The notes below the pieces were generated by a model. That model was not told the DNA's origin, did not search any database, and saw only the letters and a program-made list of their open reading frames with translations. 64,000 nucleotides of DNA from Pholis gunnellus. Taxonomy: Eukaryota; Chordata; Actinopteri; Perciformes; Pholidae. This document shows, one piece after another, positions 25,801-38,252 of this stretch. A program made the position numbers and the translations under genes. Each line of letters starts with the position of its first letter. Positions within the stretch are counted from its first letter, which is position 1. The stretch spans positions 16,552,121 to 16,616,120 of the forward strand of contig OU342808.1 in NCBI GenBank assembly GCA_910591455.2. Direction: 5' to 3'.

Positions 25801-27473
25801 GTATTCTTCATCTATCTGCAATTTGATTTTACTACAGTTTATTGAAATCCTCGACATAATAGGAAATGAGTCATTACGTCTGTTATTCAAGTTTTGTATC
25901 AGGTTCTGATAAAAAGGAGAAGTGATTTATATGCATTATCTCTGGGTTCTGATGGACGTTGTGTTGCTGTCAGGTGAACACGTACATAGAAGACTGCATT
26001 GCCCAAAAGGATCCACTGATCAAGATACTGCGTCTGGTGTGTATGCAGTCAGTCTGCAACAACGGCCTCAAGCAGAAGGTGTTCGACTACTATAAGAGGG
26101 AGATTCTCCAGGTAAAGTCAAAGACACAACAATTTGTTTTTGGTGGAGGTGTCTTCTTTGTGCAAATAATGTACATTCCTTAAGCATCAGCAAAGAAAAA
26201 TGTGGGTGAATTGCAGTACACTATGGCTTTATTGCTCAAAAATGATTATTTAATGAAACTGGTAGTTGATGATTTCTTTAATAATGCCTTTTATTTGATC
26301 TATTCTGAAGACCTACGGTTATGAACACATACTAACACTCAACAACCTGGAGAAGGCAAGTCTTTTGAAGCCACAGACCGGCTCCAGGAATAACTACCCC
26401 ACGATAAGAAAAACCCTCAAACTGTGGATGGAGGACGCCAATGAACAGGTACACGATTTAACAAACAAAGAAAGAACTCTGAGGATTAAACCTGTGCGCT
26501 TTGTAAGGAGGACCTTGACCTCTCTGCTTGTGTTTTTGAATTTCCTCAGAATCCCAACGACATCTCCTACGTTTACAGTGGCTACGCTCCGCTTAGCGTT
26601 CGACTGACCCAGGTCTTGGCCAGGCCCGGCTGGCGTAGCATCGAAGAGGTGCTGAAGATGCTCCCCGGACCACACTTTGAGGAGAGACAGCAGCTGCCTG
26701 CCGGCCTTCACAAGAAACGTAAGGACCGATGCAAACTAGGTCTGCTGTTTGTCCCGCTGCTCGCCAAACAGAATAAAAAGTTAACGACCTCCGGCCTGCT
26801 CCGTGTAGATAAGACGCAGTCTTTGTTTCTGTCGACCGCTGACCGGCAACAGATTGATGGCACAAAGCTGACAATGCCACAGAGCCGCTGTTAGTGTCTG
26901 TGCTGCGCTTCATTCGTCAGTGAACCACCAGGGCTTTCCTTCCGTTTCCTCCATCTTTTCATATTGGCAGGAGTAGGTGTTACATTGATGTGGTAATGAA
27001 TTTAATTATACACTCGGGTTGAAATGTGCTAATTAGAACAGCGAGTTTGGGCATTAGACAGTTGACTTGTTTCTACATGCTTGCCTCACATTGGACTTTA
27101 AAAGGTGATAATAAAGGACTGTATTCTAGGGGGAAGGCTGAATTAGTGTTTTCACAATTCACAATTTGGTGCTTTCATATTCAGTTTTATTTTTGTTAAA
27201 GTAAGACATTTGCTTACAGTAGTAGTTCATTTATACCTTTTTGTTTGAGTGACATGCTTCTCCTTATACTGTCGCACAGGTCAGCAGGGGGAGAATCGGA
27301 CAACACTGGTGTTCTTCCTCGGCGGAGTGTCGTACGCAGAAATAGCCGCTCTTCGTTTCCTCTCTCAGATGGAAGACAGTGGGATGGAGTATATTATAGC
27401 CACCACAAAACTCCTAAATGGTACGACTTGGATCAAATCCCTCATGGACCGGCCTGAATCCCAGATCTCCTGA
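22846..27473 (+). CDS. vps33a: Vps33A, Sec1/Munc18 subunit of HOPS/CORVET
   Basis: Thirteen coding exons: 22846-22947, 23277-23342, 23471-23598, 23709-23895, 24130-24246, 24340-24514, 24646-24839, 25291-25417, 25733-25800, 25974-26111, 26311-26448, 26550-26718, 27280-27473. Phases agree and give 600 residues (human 596). Blocks nearly identical to mammalian VPS33A include [71 protein letters not shown] and [15 protein letters not shown]. Vps33A is the SM-family core of the HOPS and CORVET tethers; it binds Vps16 and SNARE bundles and drives late endosome/lysosome fusion. The start codon opens the conserved N-terminus and follows an E-box. Donors of exons 6 and 8 are weak (GTCAGA, GTATGA). The gene is complete and shows no breaks. 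Confidence 0.97.
25213..25230. repeat. (GAAA)n short tandem repeat in vps33a intron 7
   Basis: Four to five AGAA/GAAA units, about 60 bp before the exon 8 acceptor. Confidence 0.85.
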
Positions 27474-28160
27474 GTGACCTGCATGTACACCTGGCCACAT
27501 CAAACAACCCATCCATCCATCGGAAAAACTCAGCTGCTGGTTTATTTTTATGTCCACATCCGTGTGCTGCAGGTGTTTCATTGATGTCTGAGCAACAACA
27601 AGCTCTGTAAAGGTGCCCTGTGGAGTTTTCTTTACTCTGTGTTTCTCACCAAAATGTGGTGTGTAACCCGTTCAATGCATTTCCCTCTTCCTTTTGCAAA
27701 GCTGATTTATTGACTATTTGAAATAGTGCATTGTCATATCCCTGTTTTTGTGCTTTACTACGCTTCTTTATCCACAAACTGCGGATCGGTGGAATAGTGT
27801 GAAGCTGGAAACGGGAATGTGTTTCACGCACCTGCAGCCACATGCGTGTGCATGATACAAACACAACGTTGACACATTGCTCCACAGTGCTTCTAATGGT
27901 CAGAAACGCCACAGGGTACCACGATTGTTTTCCTGTCCTTGATTTGCTCCCAGACAATATACTATAGAGCTGGTTTAATGCTACTGTTCATCGTACATCC
28001 CTTTGTTGTTTCCATGACTGAGCTCTACTATGGCGCTACTGTAAATATGTATGTATGATTTCAAACTTTTTTGATGCTTGAGATGCTGTTACACGTAAGA
28101 TGATTAAAGGCGCACTTCTTCAATGTTTGAAGGCTTTTGTGGGCTAATAGGTAAATAAAG
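27474..28160 (+). other. vps33a 3' UTR with poly(A) signal
   Basis: The stretch after the stop codon has no coding potential. AATAAA at 28154-28159, with an upstream ATTAAA variant near 28104, marks the likely transcript end and gives a 3' UTR of about 0.7 kb. Confidence 0.7.
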
Positions 28161-28780
28161 TCCTCACTAACTGAAATTCGTCTCTTAAATTACTTGATCA
28201 TCTAGGAAAACATTGTTGGTCATTGTTTACGAGCTCATTTTCAGAAAGCTGATTGTGATAAGGGAGAGCGGATGAAGGGCAGGGATGGGGAGTGTATCCG
28301 TCAGCAGCGGTCCAGCTCTCTGGAGGAGCAATTAGCGCACTAACAGGCCCCCCGATCAGCCGATAATGGCCCTACGCTGTCTGGAGAGCTCAGCCCATGG
28401 CAGCCGATGATTTGACAGCGCAGGACACTGATTGAATTAGGAGGCCATTTGCTCCCTGTTCCGGCAAAGGGTAACTGTGCTACAGGAGGGTGTTTGATCT
28501 CTGTTTCAGTCAATACCTCCTCCGTGCCTTACACTATGAACATATAGGGAGACCTGCTGACAGCACTCTTGATTTTTTGGTGAACTGTTCTCGAGTAAAT
28601 CTATGTTCATTTCCTCCATGTTGATTGGCTAGAGGACTTGGAAACTGCTTCGATTCAATGGATTAGAAAATACTTAATTCTGTGATTTTTGCCTGACAGC
28701 CAAACTCTTCCACTAAAATCCCTTTGTGTGAGGAGCAGGTGCACTGAAGACTTAAACTCCCATTAGATCAATCCCAGGGG
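28161..28780. other. Intergenic, vps33a to small membrane gene
   Basis: No exon is recognised. The part 28260-28500 is less AT-rich than its surroundings and contains no obvious repeat. It could be regulatory sequence of the following gene, but nothing visible proves this. Confidence 0.35.
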
Positions 28781-29888
28781 ATTCAGATCTGTGATCAGTT
28801 ATTGCCTTTGGCTCCTCCTCTGCCACAAGGGCTTGAAACGCTCAAGGCAGAACACACCAACTTGGACTTCAGGGCTGGAAGCACAGGAGCCCACTTTATA
28901 ATCAGTTCCTGCCTCAACAACACCAAGGTATGAAGTTTTCTTTTACTTTATCTATTATTTCATATTAGATATAAAAGATGTATTTAGCTTGTTTTTCATT
29001 CATTCATCTATGTTTTAGTTTAGTTCAAATCCGTTAAACCTTTACCAGAACAAGACATCAACACATTTTTTAATAAAACCGACTACATTTTATTAACATT
29101 ATTATATTGCTATTGTATTAGCATGATTGTATTGAATATGATAACATTTATTTTGACTCCAACATGGTTCACATATGAGCTTTGCAGCAACTTCATGTTG
29201 TCCGAGGAAAATATGATATTCAATGTTATTCAGCAAGCTGCAGATCAGTTTCCGCATGTTTCCCTAAAAATATCTGAAGAGAGTTTAAAACATCATAGAT
29301 GCTGATGTTCAATAGTCTGTTTGTGACTACACACAAACAAAACAGATCAATACTGAACCCACTTAGTGTACAGATAAATTATTAATAGTGGTCTTGTGAC
29401 TCAGCATCTACAAGGCTAGGAACAAGTCAATTTGCACCTCTAATATAAATAAACTTGAACACATTGATTAATAATACATAAAGCACTAAAATAAAGTATT
29501 TATAACTTAAGTAAGCATGGGAACAAAGAACATATATCAATTGTTTTTATGTTGTTTTTTTCAAGGAATATTGTCATTTTTTTAATGAACTTTCAAATGG
29601 GCCACCCAGTTGGAAATTACAGTTTTATATTTATTCTCTTGTGTTCTATTCTGAAATGTGACAAACGTGTGTGTCTGCAGAATGGGTCGAGGTGAGAACA
29701 TTGGACACCTGGTTCAACCTGGTCGCAGGCAGAAGACACAGCAGGAGCCTCTGGATGTGGACCCCTTATTAATACGCTTCCTCCGGACATTCAGGGAAAT
29801 CCTCAAATTTGTTCTCTTCAGCTACACTGTGCTGTTTGGTGCTTTGCTCCTTGCCAGGTGGACCACTTACTTTATGGTGGGAAAGTAA
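28781..29888 (+). CDS. Unrecognised 68-residue single-pass membrane protein
   Basis: The coding part is 29682-29888, one exon of 68 codons. It starts one base after a good acceptor (GTGTCTGCAG at 29671-29680). A likely non-coding first exon ends at 28927 before donor GTATGA; its 5' end (given here as 28781) is not defined. The N-terminal half is polar, with basic GRRQKTQQ at about 15-22 and acidic LDVDP. Residues about 42-62 (LKFVLFSYTVLFGALLLARW) form one hydrophobic helix, followed by a short tail ending VGK. Basic residues before the helix suggest a cytosolic N-terminus. I do not recognise the family. The size and topology recall micropeptides such as regulins and SMIM proteins, but no specific motif is shared. 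An ATG directly behind the acceptor in an intact frame supports a real gene; a chance frame cannot be excluded. Confidence 0.5.
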
Positions 29889-31790
29889 AAAGAAAGTGAC
29901 TGTTGAGGAACAATCCTGTTTTCTGACTTAGAGCTCATTAATGAGGTTGACCATGCAGGCAGACCTGCTTGGGATTTGTTGTCTATGCAGTTCCTATAGA
30001 TTAATGTCTCTGCAACAACAGCTACAGCTGGAGGGATCAGCCTGAATGATCATGTTTCCTTATTTGATTCACCCTCTGCAGTAGTGCTCACGGCTTTATT
30101 GTAGTTTTTTTGGAATAGTCCAAACAGGGTTTTGCAGGCATATCAAGCAACCGTGTAATTTTAGAAACTGTGATATCTGCTGAGTTGCAAAAATGACCAC
30201 AGTGAAGCTATATAAAACATGTTTGTATGGTTGTGTACCATACAAAAACAGTATTGTGTATTCTTGATTGATAAAAGCTTGAATGGTGTTGTTTTTTTCC
30301 CTTGGGAAGCACATATGAAAATTGACAAAACAATCTTTATGTAAATAAGGAATATAAGCAGTGGCAATTCAATTCAGTGACTAATTTCTCCTAAATTAAT
30401 TGGTGAAACAAAGCTGTCCCTTCTGATGGGATCTTGTGCGTCAGGTTCCCAGAGGGCCTTAAGGTTTACTGCATGTGAATTCATTAATTTAATGTATTGC
30501 AAATTCGTTTTCAATATTGTACGCACCAGCACAATATTAACAGAAATAGTTTGGGTCCTTAAGAAAAAACCTGCATTTTTACAAGTTAAAATGGACTTGT
30601 AAGTCCTTTATCATTTCAATGCATATTGTCCACATGGTGCATATTCCTAAATACATTTGTGAATAATCAAATTGTCCAAAACTGGGGTGTCCCTGAGGCT
30701 TAGGGGATAAAATCTCATCCAACAATGTCCCCAGTTTTTTTGTATCTCTCTCTCTCTCCCTTGTTTCCTGTTATCTCTCTGCTGGCATTATCCTACAGGC
30801 ATAATATGCCCAAAACAATTATTAAAAAATCTTTACCATATACCTTTAAAATGCACACACAATGGACAAGGAGTGGGATTGGGAGAGTGATCTCTCACCT
30901 TCTTCATGGACACAGAAGACATGTTGACATGTCACAGTGGGAACAGCAAAGGTGTACACAATAAAATTAATAACAGATGAAATCCATTTAGCTGCTTCAC
31001 TTTCAGGGTCAAATTGTCTCATTGTCACACTGTCATGGTGGCTTATTGGTACATTTAAATAGTACAGAGCCAACGTTAATATTAATATTAACACCTGAGC
31101 TTTTCTAGCTATGAAAACTCAAAATGTCTGTTGTGACAAAGGTCTACAATGTTATTTGCCCTTGTGGGCACTTGCCCTCAGTGCAGGTATATGTGCCTGA
31201 ACTTGTGTCTGCACGGGAGCAGTTAGTTTGTCATTCACTTTTACATATGCACCGAGGCGCCCTTTTCAGAGTGGCATCCTCCACAACGGAAGACCAGCAA
31301 GTGCAAGAAACTGCGGCAGATCCACACATTCATGCAACAGATCCTGTGGAAGCTCAGTGGTAGTTGCAGGTGGAACCCGGAAGTCCTTGGTTTTTTAGGG
31401 TGTTTTATGCGTGCAAACCAAACATGTAAACGCTCGGATGTTGTAAGTTGTCCGGAGCACCACCCCAAAATGTATTAATATGTATTATTGACATAACTAC
31501 AATATATATTGTACTATATAGTATGAATTATATTTACTTTTCCACTTGGATTTTTAATGTTAAAAGTTATTATTTTCAAAATTAAATCTATATAAAATCT
31601 TGTTCCGTTTTTTTTTTGCTTCACTTTTGCTGTTAAACCAAAAACTAACCCTGCGTGCACGGGTTTGTTCGATTTTCATTACGGTAACAATCAACACGGG
31701 CGGGGGTTAGACATAACAGGGTTTTGAAATTAAAAAAAGTCCATGTAACTTTTAAATAAAAAATTAAACGCACTATAAATATATCAACCA
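29889..31790. other. Intergenic, small membrane gene to ppp2r2a
   Basis: AT-rich, without coding exons. An inverted-repeat element copy lies at 30946-31100. AATAAA at 30960-30965 falls inside that element and may or may not serve the upstream gene. The right end merges into the GC-richer promoter of ppp2r2a. Confidence 0.5.
30946..31100. mobile_element. MITE-like inverted-repeat element, diverged copy
   Basis: Begins GCAAAGGTGT and ends ACACCTGAGC, imperfect terminal inverted repeats. Internally, ATCCATTTAGCTGCTT and TTTCAGGGTC match the copy at 36889-37008. About 155 bp, with no coding capacity. This is consistent with a non-autonomous DNA transposon; no clear target-site duplication was seen. 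Confidence 0.6.
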
Positions 31791-32214
31791 TGTGCTATCC
31801 GGGGACAGGATAAACACCCACGTCGTGGACGGCGCAGGAGTAAGCGCGATTAAAATGTCATGGTGCAGCCTCGCCGCTCTCTGTGTGATGCCTGCTGAAC
31901 GCCGCCCGCGTTGCGCCATTTTGAAATGCTGGGAGAGGCAGAGGCGAGGGAAATCTCAAAGTAGAGTGCAAAGTCTAACATTCGGTGCTTAAGGATTGTA
32001 GTTTACTTTCTTTGGTTTAAAGCAGTTTCGTGCTGTCTATAGCGACTGGTACGACGACTTGTGCGGTGTTCGGAGTTGGTACGAGCAGCGGTACTACTGG
32101 TTTACTACTGGTTTACTCCTCCACTGCTCCTCGGTCAGAACCACCCAGCAGACCCGGGTCAGCAGCTCCAAGTCCAGGGCCCGAGACAGATACCCTCTGT
32201 CTGAGCCGCTCACC
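31791..32214 (+). promoter_or_regulatory. ppp2r2a: ppp2r2a promoter and 5' UTR
   Basis: A CpG-rich stretch directly before the ppp2r2a start codon. It contains GCGCCATTTT (31913-31922), a YY1-type motif common near start sites of housekeeping genes. The first exon ends seven coding bases after the ATG, so most of it is leader. The exact transcription start is not visible. Confidence 0.5.
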
Positions 32215-35200
32215 ATGGCAGGTAACCAAGTTAGGAAGCAAACACTATCAGAGTATCTTCTGCTTTATTAATATTCAACGGTTTAATATCCTGTTCAGCG
32301 TGGATGATGCGTTTGTCTCTCTGTTGTGGTGAACGTTAACCACCGCAAGCTAGCTAGCAAGCTAGGATACTTCCCAGATGCTAGTGTGTGTCATTGACCG
32401 TGTGAAAGTGAGAGTTTTCCCCACAGAAAACCTGCTTTAACCGTTGCCTTCGCTTGAGAATATACTACGCAAGTTAAAATATGTCTTACGCATGGCGACG
32501 CGTGCGACCTTGTTCTCATAACTGATATTTGAGCTAACTTAGCGCCAGACTGTAACGCGTGTAAAGTTGTCTTTTGCGGCGGTGTGTTATAACGTGTGTC
32601 TCTTGTAGGGGCCGGTGGTGGGAACAGTGATGTGCAGTGGTGCTTTTCCCAAGTCAAAGGAGCGATAGATGATGATGTCGCGGAAGGTAAGTCCATGTGG
32701 TGTTCACTTAACGTTAGCAGCGGCTAACCCCGCACTGTCCGGTTTGCATCATGTGCATGCTTGTTTTGAAGTTAGCTTTAAAGCTACTGCTACACGTTTT
32801 GTTTTAGGTCTCATCCATGTTCTATGAGTGCTGTTATAGAGCATTAACCTGTCGTAAAAGGGTCATTGGTGGGGAACATATCCGATGATCGTCCAGTAGG
32901 CCTGTTAAACTAGCAGTGGTTATTGAAGCAATGTGTTTATTTGGGTTATTTTAGCAATGTGTTTGCTTGTGTTGAACTTTACTTGTGTTGCTATTAAGTC
33001 CTACTTTCAACGGGTCTGATTGGCCATGTCAAAATAAAAGCTTTCCTCATGAACTCCCTCTGTATCCAGCCACGCAAATGGTGTTATATTTTGAAACTTC
33101 GACTGCAAACCCAATACCATGGAGGTGAGGGGGAAACAATGTGTGTTGCTCAAAGCAACTCAAAATGCCATGCCAAATGAAAACCACAAAACGTGTCTTT
33201 CCAGAAAGTCCATACAGTCTTGGTTACTTGATAATTGAAATTAGGACAGATTTGAGTAGTTCCCGCTAGAAACCACGGATGACAGTGATGTCTGCGATTA
33301 GCCTTTACTTAACCACAACATTGTGTCTGGAATGACGCTTTGCTGCATTTTATAAACGCCTGCATGTCTAGATGCCACGCAGGATAAAAGAGGAAATCTT
33401 TTTCGTGTTTTAGTTGAAGTGACCCTCGCGGTATTATGGATAATATTTACACAACAGAGAATTCAATTAAGGATAATTAATGGACATAAAGTACCAAAAA
33501 CTAGAGCCCATGGCGTGGGATATTTTAAATACGCCGTATATATTTTTACTCCGATATGAACAGATAAACCAGTGGTGGATTGTAACCACTCCTTTTCCCC
33601 ATTGTGCAATGACTTAATTCACCAGTGCCATAAACACCTATGTTTACAGTAGATGATGGACTTCGTGTGTGAAGGACTGCACCGTTGTTGACAGTAAGCT
33701 TTGCCTCAGAAAAAGTCTCCATGTGATCCTCTCCTTGTGTCAATACATAGCAGTGCACACAGGCTGAAAACACTACAATAGTGTAGTACTCTTGCATCAT
33801 ATGAAGGTTTGTGTGGAGCCGGATTGTATCAGGCACTTTGTGTGCTGTGTTAGGACAACAACAACAACAACACCGTAGTGTATATTAAGGCTTGCACTAG
33901 CGCAGAATAGTGCCAGCCTGTAAACAGGGTTTGATTGTTGTATCGTAGGATTTGATGAGAATGCTTTTTTTTTTAAAAAGTCCTGAAAAGCTGCAAATGG
34001 CAAGAGTTGTGTGTTGAGTAGACTTTTAGTTCCATTGCACACATGTACATGACTGCTGTGTGGTGTTTTTTTTACCATGATTGATATGCTTTTCAAAGAT
34101 TTTTGGTATCATTCACAGGAAATAAGTTGTTACAACAGAAAAGCCTCGTATAACGGTGCAACATTGTTTTACATTGAACACGCCTCAGATGTACACAGCA
34201 GGCTCCCTACTACAGTAGCAAGTAAGACTCAGGCATCTAGCTAAATACATTTTTTTAATTCTAATTACACTACCTCATCGACAGCTGACATCATATCTAC
34301 TGTTGAATTCAACCACTCCGGGGAGCTACTAGCCACTGGGGACAAGGGGGGCCGTGTTGTCATCTTTCAGCAGGAGCCAGAGGTAAGTTGACTCATGTGA
34401 CTAAACTAGATTCACAGACATTCACATCTTTGTTTTTCTCATTTGATAAATTCATACATTTAGAATTTAAGTTGATGAACTATTTGCAATGAAACAAACA
34501 CTCACTTTGATCTTTGGTCTGTCATTGTTTAGACTAAGAATCAGCCACAGTGCCGAGGAGAGTACAATGTGTACAGCACCTTCCAGAGCCATGAACCTGA
34601 ATTTGACTACCTAAAGAGCCTCGAGATCGAGGAGAAGATCAACAAGATCCGATGGTTGCCTCAGAAGAACGCGGCACAGTTCCTTTTGTCTACAAATGGT
34701 TAGTAAACCAGTGTATTCTCATTAAACGTATTCACTGTAGTAAGTATGAGTTAGTGATATTTAGCTATTTTAAACTCCATCTTGTCTTGTTGAGACACCG
34801 TTTGACAGGAATTTCAGTTGTCTAAATATACAGTTTCTTTTGTTACTTCAGAGGAGTTTTTCATGACTTCCGCTCTTTCTCATTGGCAGACAAAACCATA
34901 AAGCTGTGGAAAATTAGTGAGCGCGACAAGAGACCAGAGGGCTACAATTTGAAGGAAGAAGATGGGCGATACAGAGATCTCAATACTGTCACAACACTAC
35001 GGGTGTGTATCCATTGCTTTGTCCCTGTCCCAATAATGTTGACCATGTATGTATTATTAATTGTCATTAACTGTGTTTTAATATGCCGCAGTTGACTGTT
35101 CTCTGTTTGCACAGTAGATTGTGCCTTTAGTGAAGTGTGTGTATATTACTTTGAGACTAATTGTGTTGCACTATTAAAGGCTTATTCAATTACTTTTGAA

Positions 35201-38200
35201 TTAGTTGAAGCAATGGTAAAGTATTCCTGCAACCATTGTCCTCCACTCATTAAGGCACTGTCTGAGTTGTCAGTTGTTGTCTCAAAAATTGACAAATATA
35301 GAATTTTGTTAGACTTGTATGACAGTTTGAGACAGTACTTTAAAAAAAAAAAAACATGACAACCATAGTTATAAAATAAATGCTAATATGGATATCACAA
35401 ATTCTCCCTGAAATGAATGTGATGCTAACGCTGCTCCTCACCTCAGGTACCAGTATTCAGGCCCATGGACTTGATGGTGGAAGCCAGCCCGAGACGAGTG
35501 TTTGCGAATGCTCACACCTACCATATCAACTCCATCTCCGTCAACAGTGATTGTGAGACATACCTGTCTGCGGATGACCTGCGCATCAACCTGTGGAATC
35601 TGGAGATCACCGATCGCAGCTTTAGTATCCTTTTGTTTTTTTAATATCATGCAGCCATCATCTTCTGTAGATCTTGACATAATTCTAATAATCCTTTCAG
35701 GCCTTTTCTAACATCTCCCATGTGTTTAAAGAAAAAGGTGTCAAACCTGTCCATGTTAACCATACGTTCACTTTTTTTCGTCATACTGCAGTGTGAAATA
35801 ACGAATGTTGTGTTTTGGGTTTGTTTAGTTCTTTGCTTCAAGGTAGCTCTGACTCACTGTTGGATTATAATCCCCCTCGTGCATCTTGTTCACTCGCCCA
35901 CCATGCTCCAGTCAGACTGTGCACCACTCAGTCCCCGCAACAACACTGAACCCCACTGCATATGTTCTCTTATATGTTAAGACAGCGAATGGATCAACCC
36001 TATTTATTATATAGACCATACAAAAAAACAATATCGTGGCTTTGTGCTGATCTACTAACAAAAGTAGACACTGTTTTAAGGCAGACTGAACATGAGTACA
36101 AAATATATAATGTAATTGGTGTCTGCCACAGTGTCATATATGATGCTACCACCAGATGTCCCCCCAAGTAAGGATTTTTATATATCGGTTTCATATCAAC
36201 CTCTAAAATGCAAAACCTTTTGGGCCACTGGGAAAATGGCCGGCTATGTTTGTACTAGTTAAATAATAAAATTGTTTTGCTTTCATTTTGTTTCTGACGG
36301 ATCTTTTTAAGTGGTTGAAATGTCTTGTTTTCCCCCTTTTGACCTTAACCACACGCCTTCAGATATTGTTGACATTAAGCCAGCCAACATGGAGGAGTTG
36401 ACGGAGGTGATCACGGCGGCGGAGTTTCACCCCAACCAATGTAACACTTTTGTCTACAGCAGCAGCAAGGGCACCATCCGCCTGTGTGACATGAGGGCAT
36501 CGGCACTGTGTGACAAGCACACCAAACGTAAGCCTATGTCATTTACGCTGAGTGCTTGCAGGGCAGCTGTTCAATTCAGAGGCGTGTCTCTGTGAAACTG
36601 GATGATAGACAATGAAATAGGTTATATTTTCTGTGCCTGCAAATCCACTTTGGGTGGAAGATAGCGTCTCTTAACAGCTGAGCACCAGCATCTGCAATGA
36701 AATCTGCTTTAAACAACCTTGCATTTTCCTGAAACAAAGTCTTAATTAGTGAGGCACCGTACCCCTGTGTGAGCTCTATAGTCTGTGGAATCAGAAAGTT
36801 GAGGGAGATACGGTAAATGGCAAATCTTCATTCGGACTATAGGCCTTTCCCTTCATGGACAATATTTTGACTCTTCACGGTAATAAAAGCACAGGTGTAA
36901 ATAATGGAATCAAATATTCTTAATGTCCATTTAGCTGCTTTGATTTCAGGGTCCTGGTGTTGTGTACGATGAGCGTAACATCATTAGTGTTATTAGAAAC
37001 ACCTGTGCTGTTCTTACTATGAGTCCAAATGTCTCCTGCAAAAATGGCTCATTGCTCAGAAAATACAAGTATTATAAGTAAATATAAGTATATTCTATGG
37101 CAGTGAATGAGAGTTTGCCAGTGGCAGTTAGACGGCATTTACTCATGGCATGCATCATTTTCTTTTTTTAAGAGTTTGAAGAGCCAGAGGATCCAAACAA
37201 TCGTTCGTTCTTCTCTGAAATCATCTCATCCATCTCTGACGTAAAGTTCAGCCACAGTGGACGCTACATGATGACCCGAGACTACCTGTCCGTCAAAATC
37301 TGGGATCTCAATATGGAGTCCCGGCCAGTAGAGACATATCAGGTCTGTGACTATAGTTAAAAAGTAATTCTTGTTGCTTCAGTTTCTTTTCTGTAGAATA
37401 GAAAGTAAGGCCTGTTAATTACACAGAAGTCTCTTGTAATGTTGTTTTCACTCGATTGTAACTACAACACCTCTTCGTCACATTCTTTTAACAGGTGCAT
37501 GAATATCTCAGGAGTAAATTGTGTTCCCTCTATGAGAATGACTGCATCTTCGACAAGTTTGAATGCTGTTGGAATGGGAACGATAGGTGAGTATCTAATC
37601 TATTATAGGTCTTCTATATCAGGGTCAACAGAAGCCTTTTTGGTAATTGTTGTCACTGGTTGATGTCTATGGTTTCATCATCATGCCTTTGGAATTCCCC
37701 ACACTTTAAATAGGCGCGTGACACGCAAATGTTTTGATCCGTGTACTTGACGTAAGTGAAATTTGGCCAACGACATCGGGCTTATCAATTACTGTGGTTA
37801 TCAGCTCAGTGCAGAGCGTAAGGCTGCACATGACTCCACCTGGGTAGCAGAGGGGTTTTCTGCTTATGTTCCTGGTATTGGTACACGACCAGAGAACAAC
37901 CTGTTTTGACTTTTTGAATTGTTATAATTGTTATGATGTTCCACCAATCACTCATGCCCTGTCTCTCTGCAGCGTTGTGATGACCGGCTCCTACAACAAC
38001 TTCTTCAGGATGTTTGATAGAGGCTATCGGCAGGACGTGACCCTGGAGGCGTCGCGGGAGAACAGCAAGCCACGATCTGTCCTGAAACCTCGCAAAGTAA
38101 GCACAGGTGGGAAGCGCAAAAAGGACGAGATCAGTGTAGACAGTCTGGACTTTAACAAGAAGATCCTCCACACTGCCTGGCATCCTCTGGACAACATCAT

Positions 38201-38252
38201 TGCTGTGGCCACCACCAACAATCTCTACATATTCCAGGAAAAACTGAACTAG
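32215..38252 (+). CDS. ppp2r2a: PP2A regulatory subunit B55-alpha
   Basis: Ten coding exons: 32215-32221, 32609-32686, 34285-34382, 34533-34698, 34890-35002, 35447-35624, 36363-36527, 37173-37342, 37495-37586, 37973-38252. Phases agree and give 448 residues (human PPP2R2A 447). The first coding exon has only seven bases (ATGGCAG). The protein reads MAGAGGGNSDVQWCFSQVKG and continues as a seven-blade WD40 propeller with near-identity to mammalian B55-alpha (EFNHSGELLATGDKGGRVV, FQSHEPEFDYLKSLEIEEK, YLSADDLRINLW, MTGSYNNFFRMFDR, NNLYIFQEKLN). B55 recruits PP2A core enzyme to mitotic and signalling substrates. The text is closer to the alpha than to the delta paralogue, for example in WLPQKNAAQFLLSTND. 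No breaks were seen. Confidence 0.95.
33855..33872. repeat. (CAA)n short tandem repeat in ppp2r2a intron 2
   Basis: Six CAA-type units in a row within the second intron. Confidence 0.85.
36889..37008. mobile_element. MITE-like inverted-repeat element in ppp2r2a intron 7
   Basis: Perfect 10-bp terminal inverted repeats: GCACAGGTGT at 36889-36898 and ACACCTGTGC at 36999-37008. The total is 120 bp with no open frame. The inner sequence GTCCATTTAGCTGCTT plus TTTCAGGGTC is shared with the element at 30946-31100. A non-autonomous DNA transposon is the simplest reading; a target-site duplication was not evident. Confidence 0.7.
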
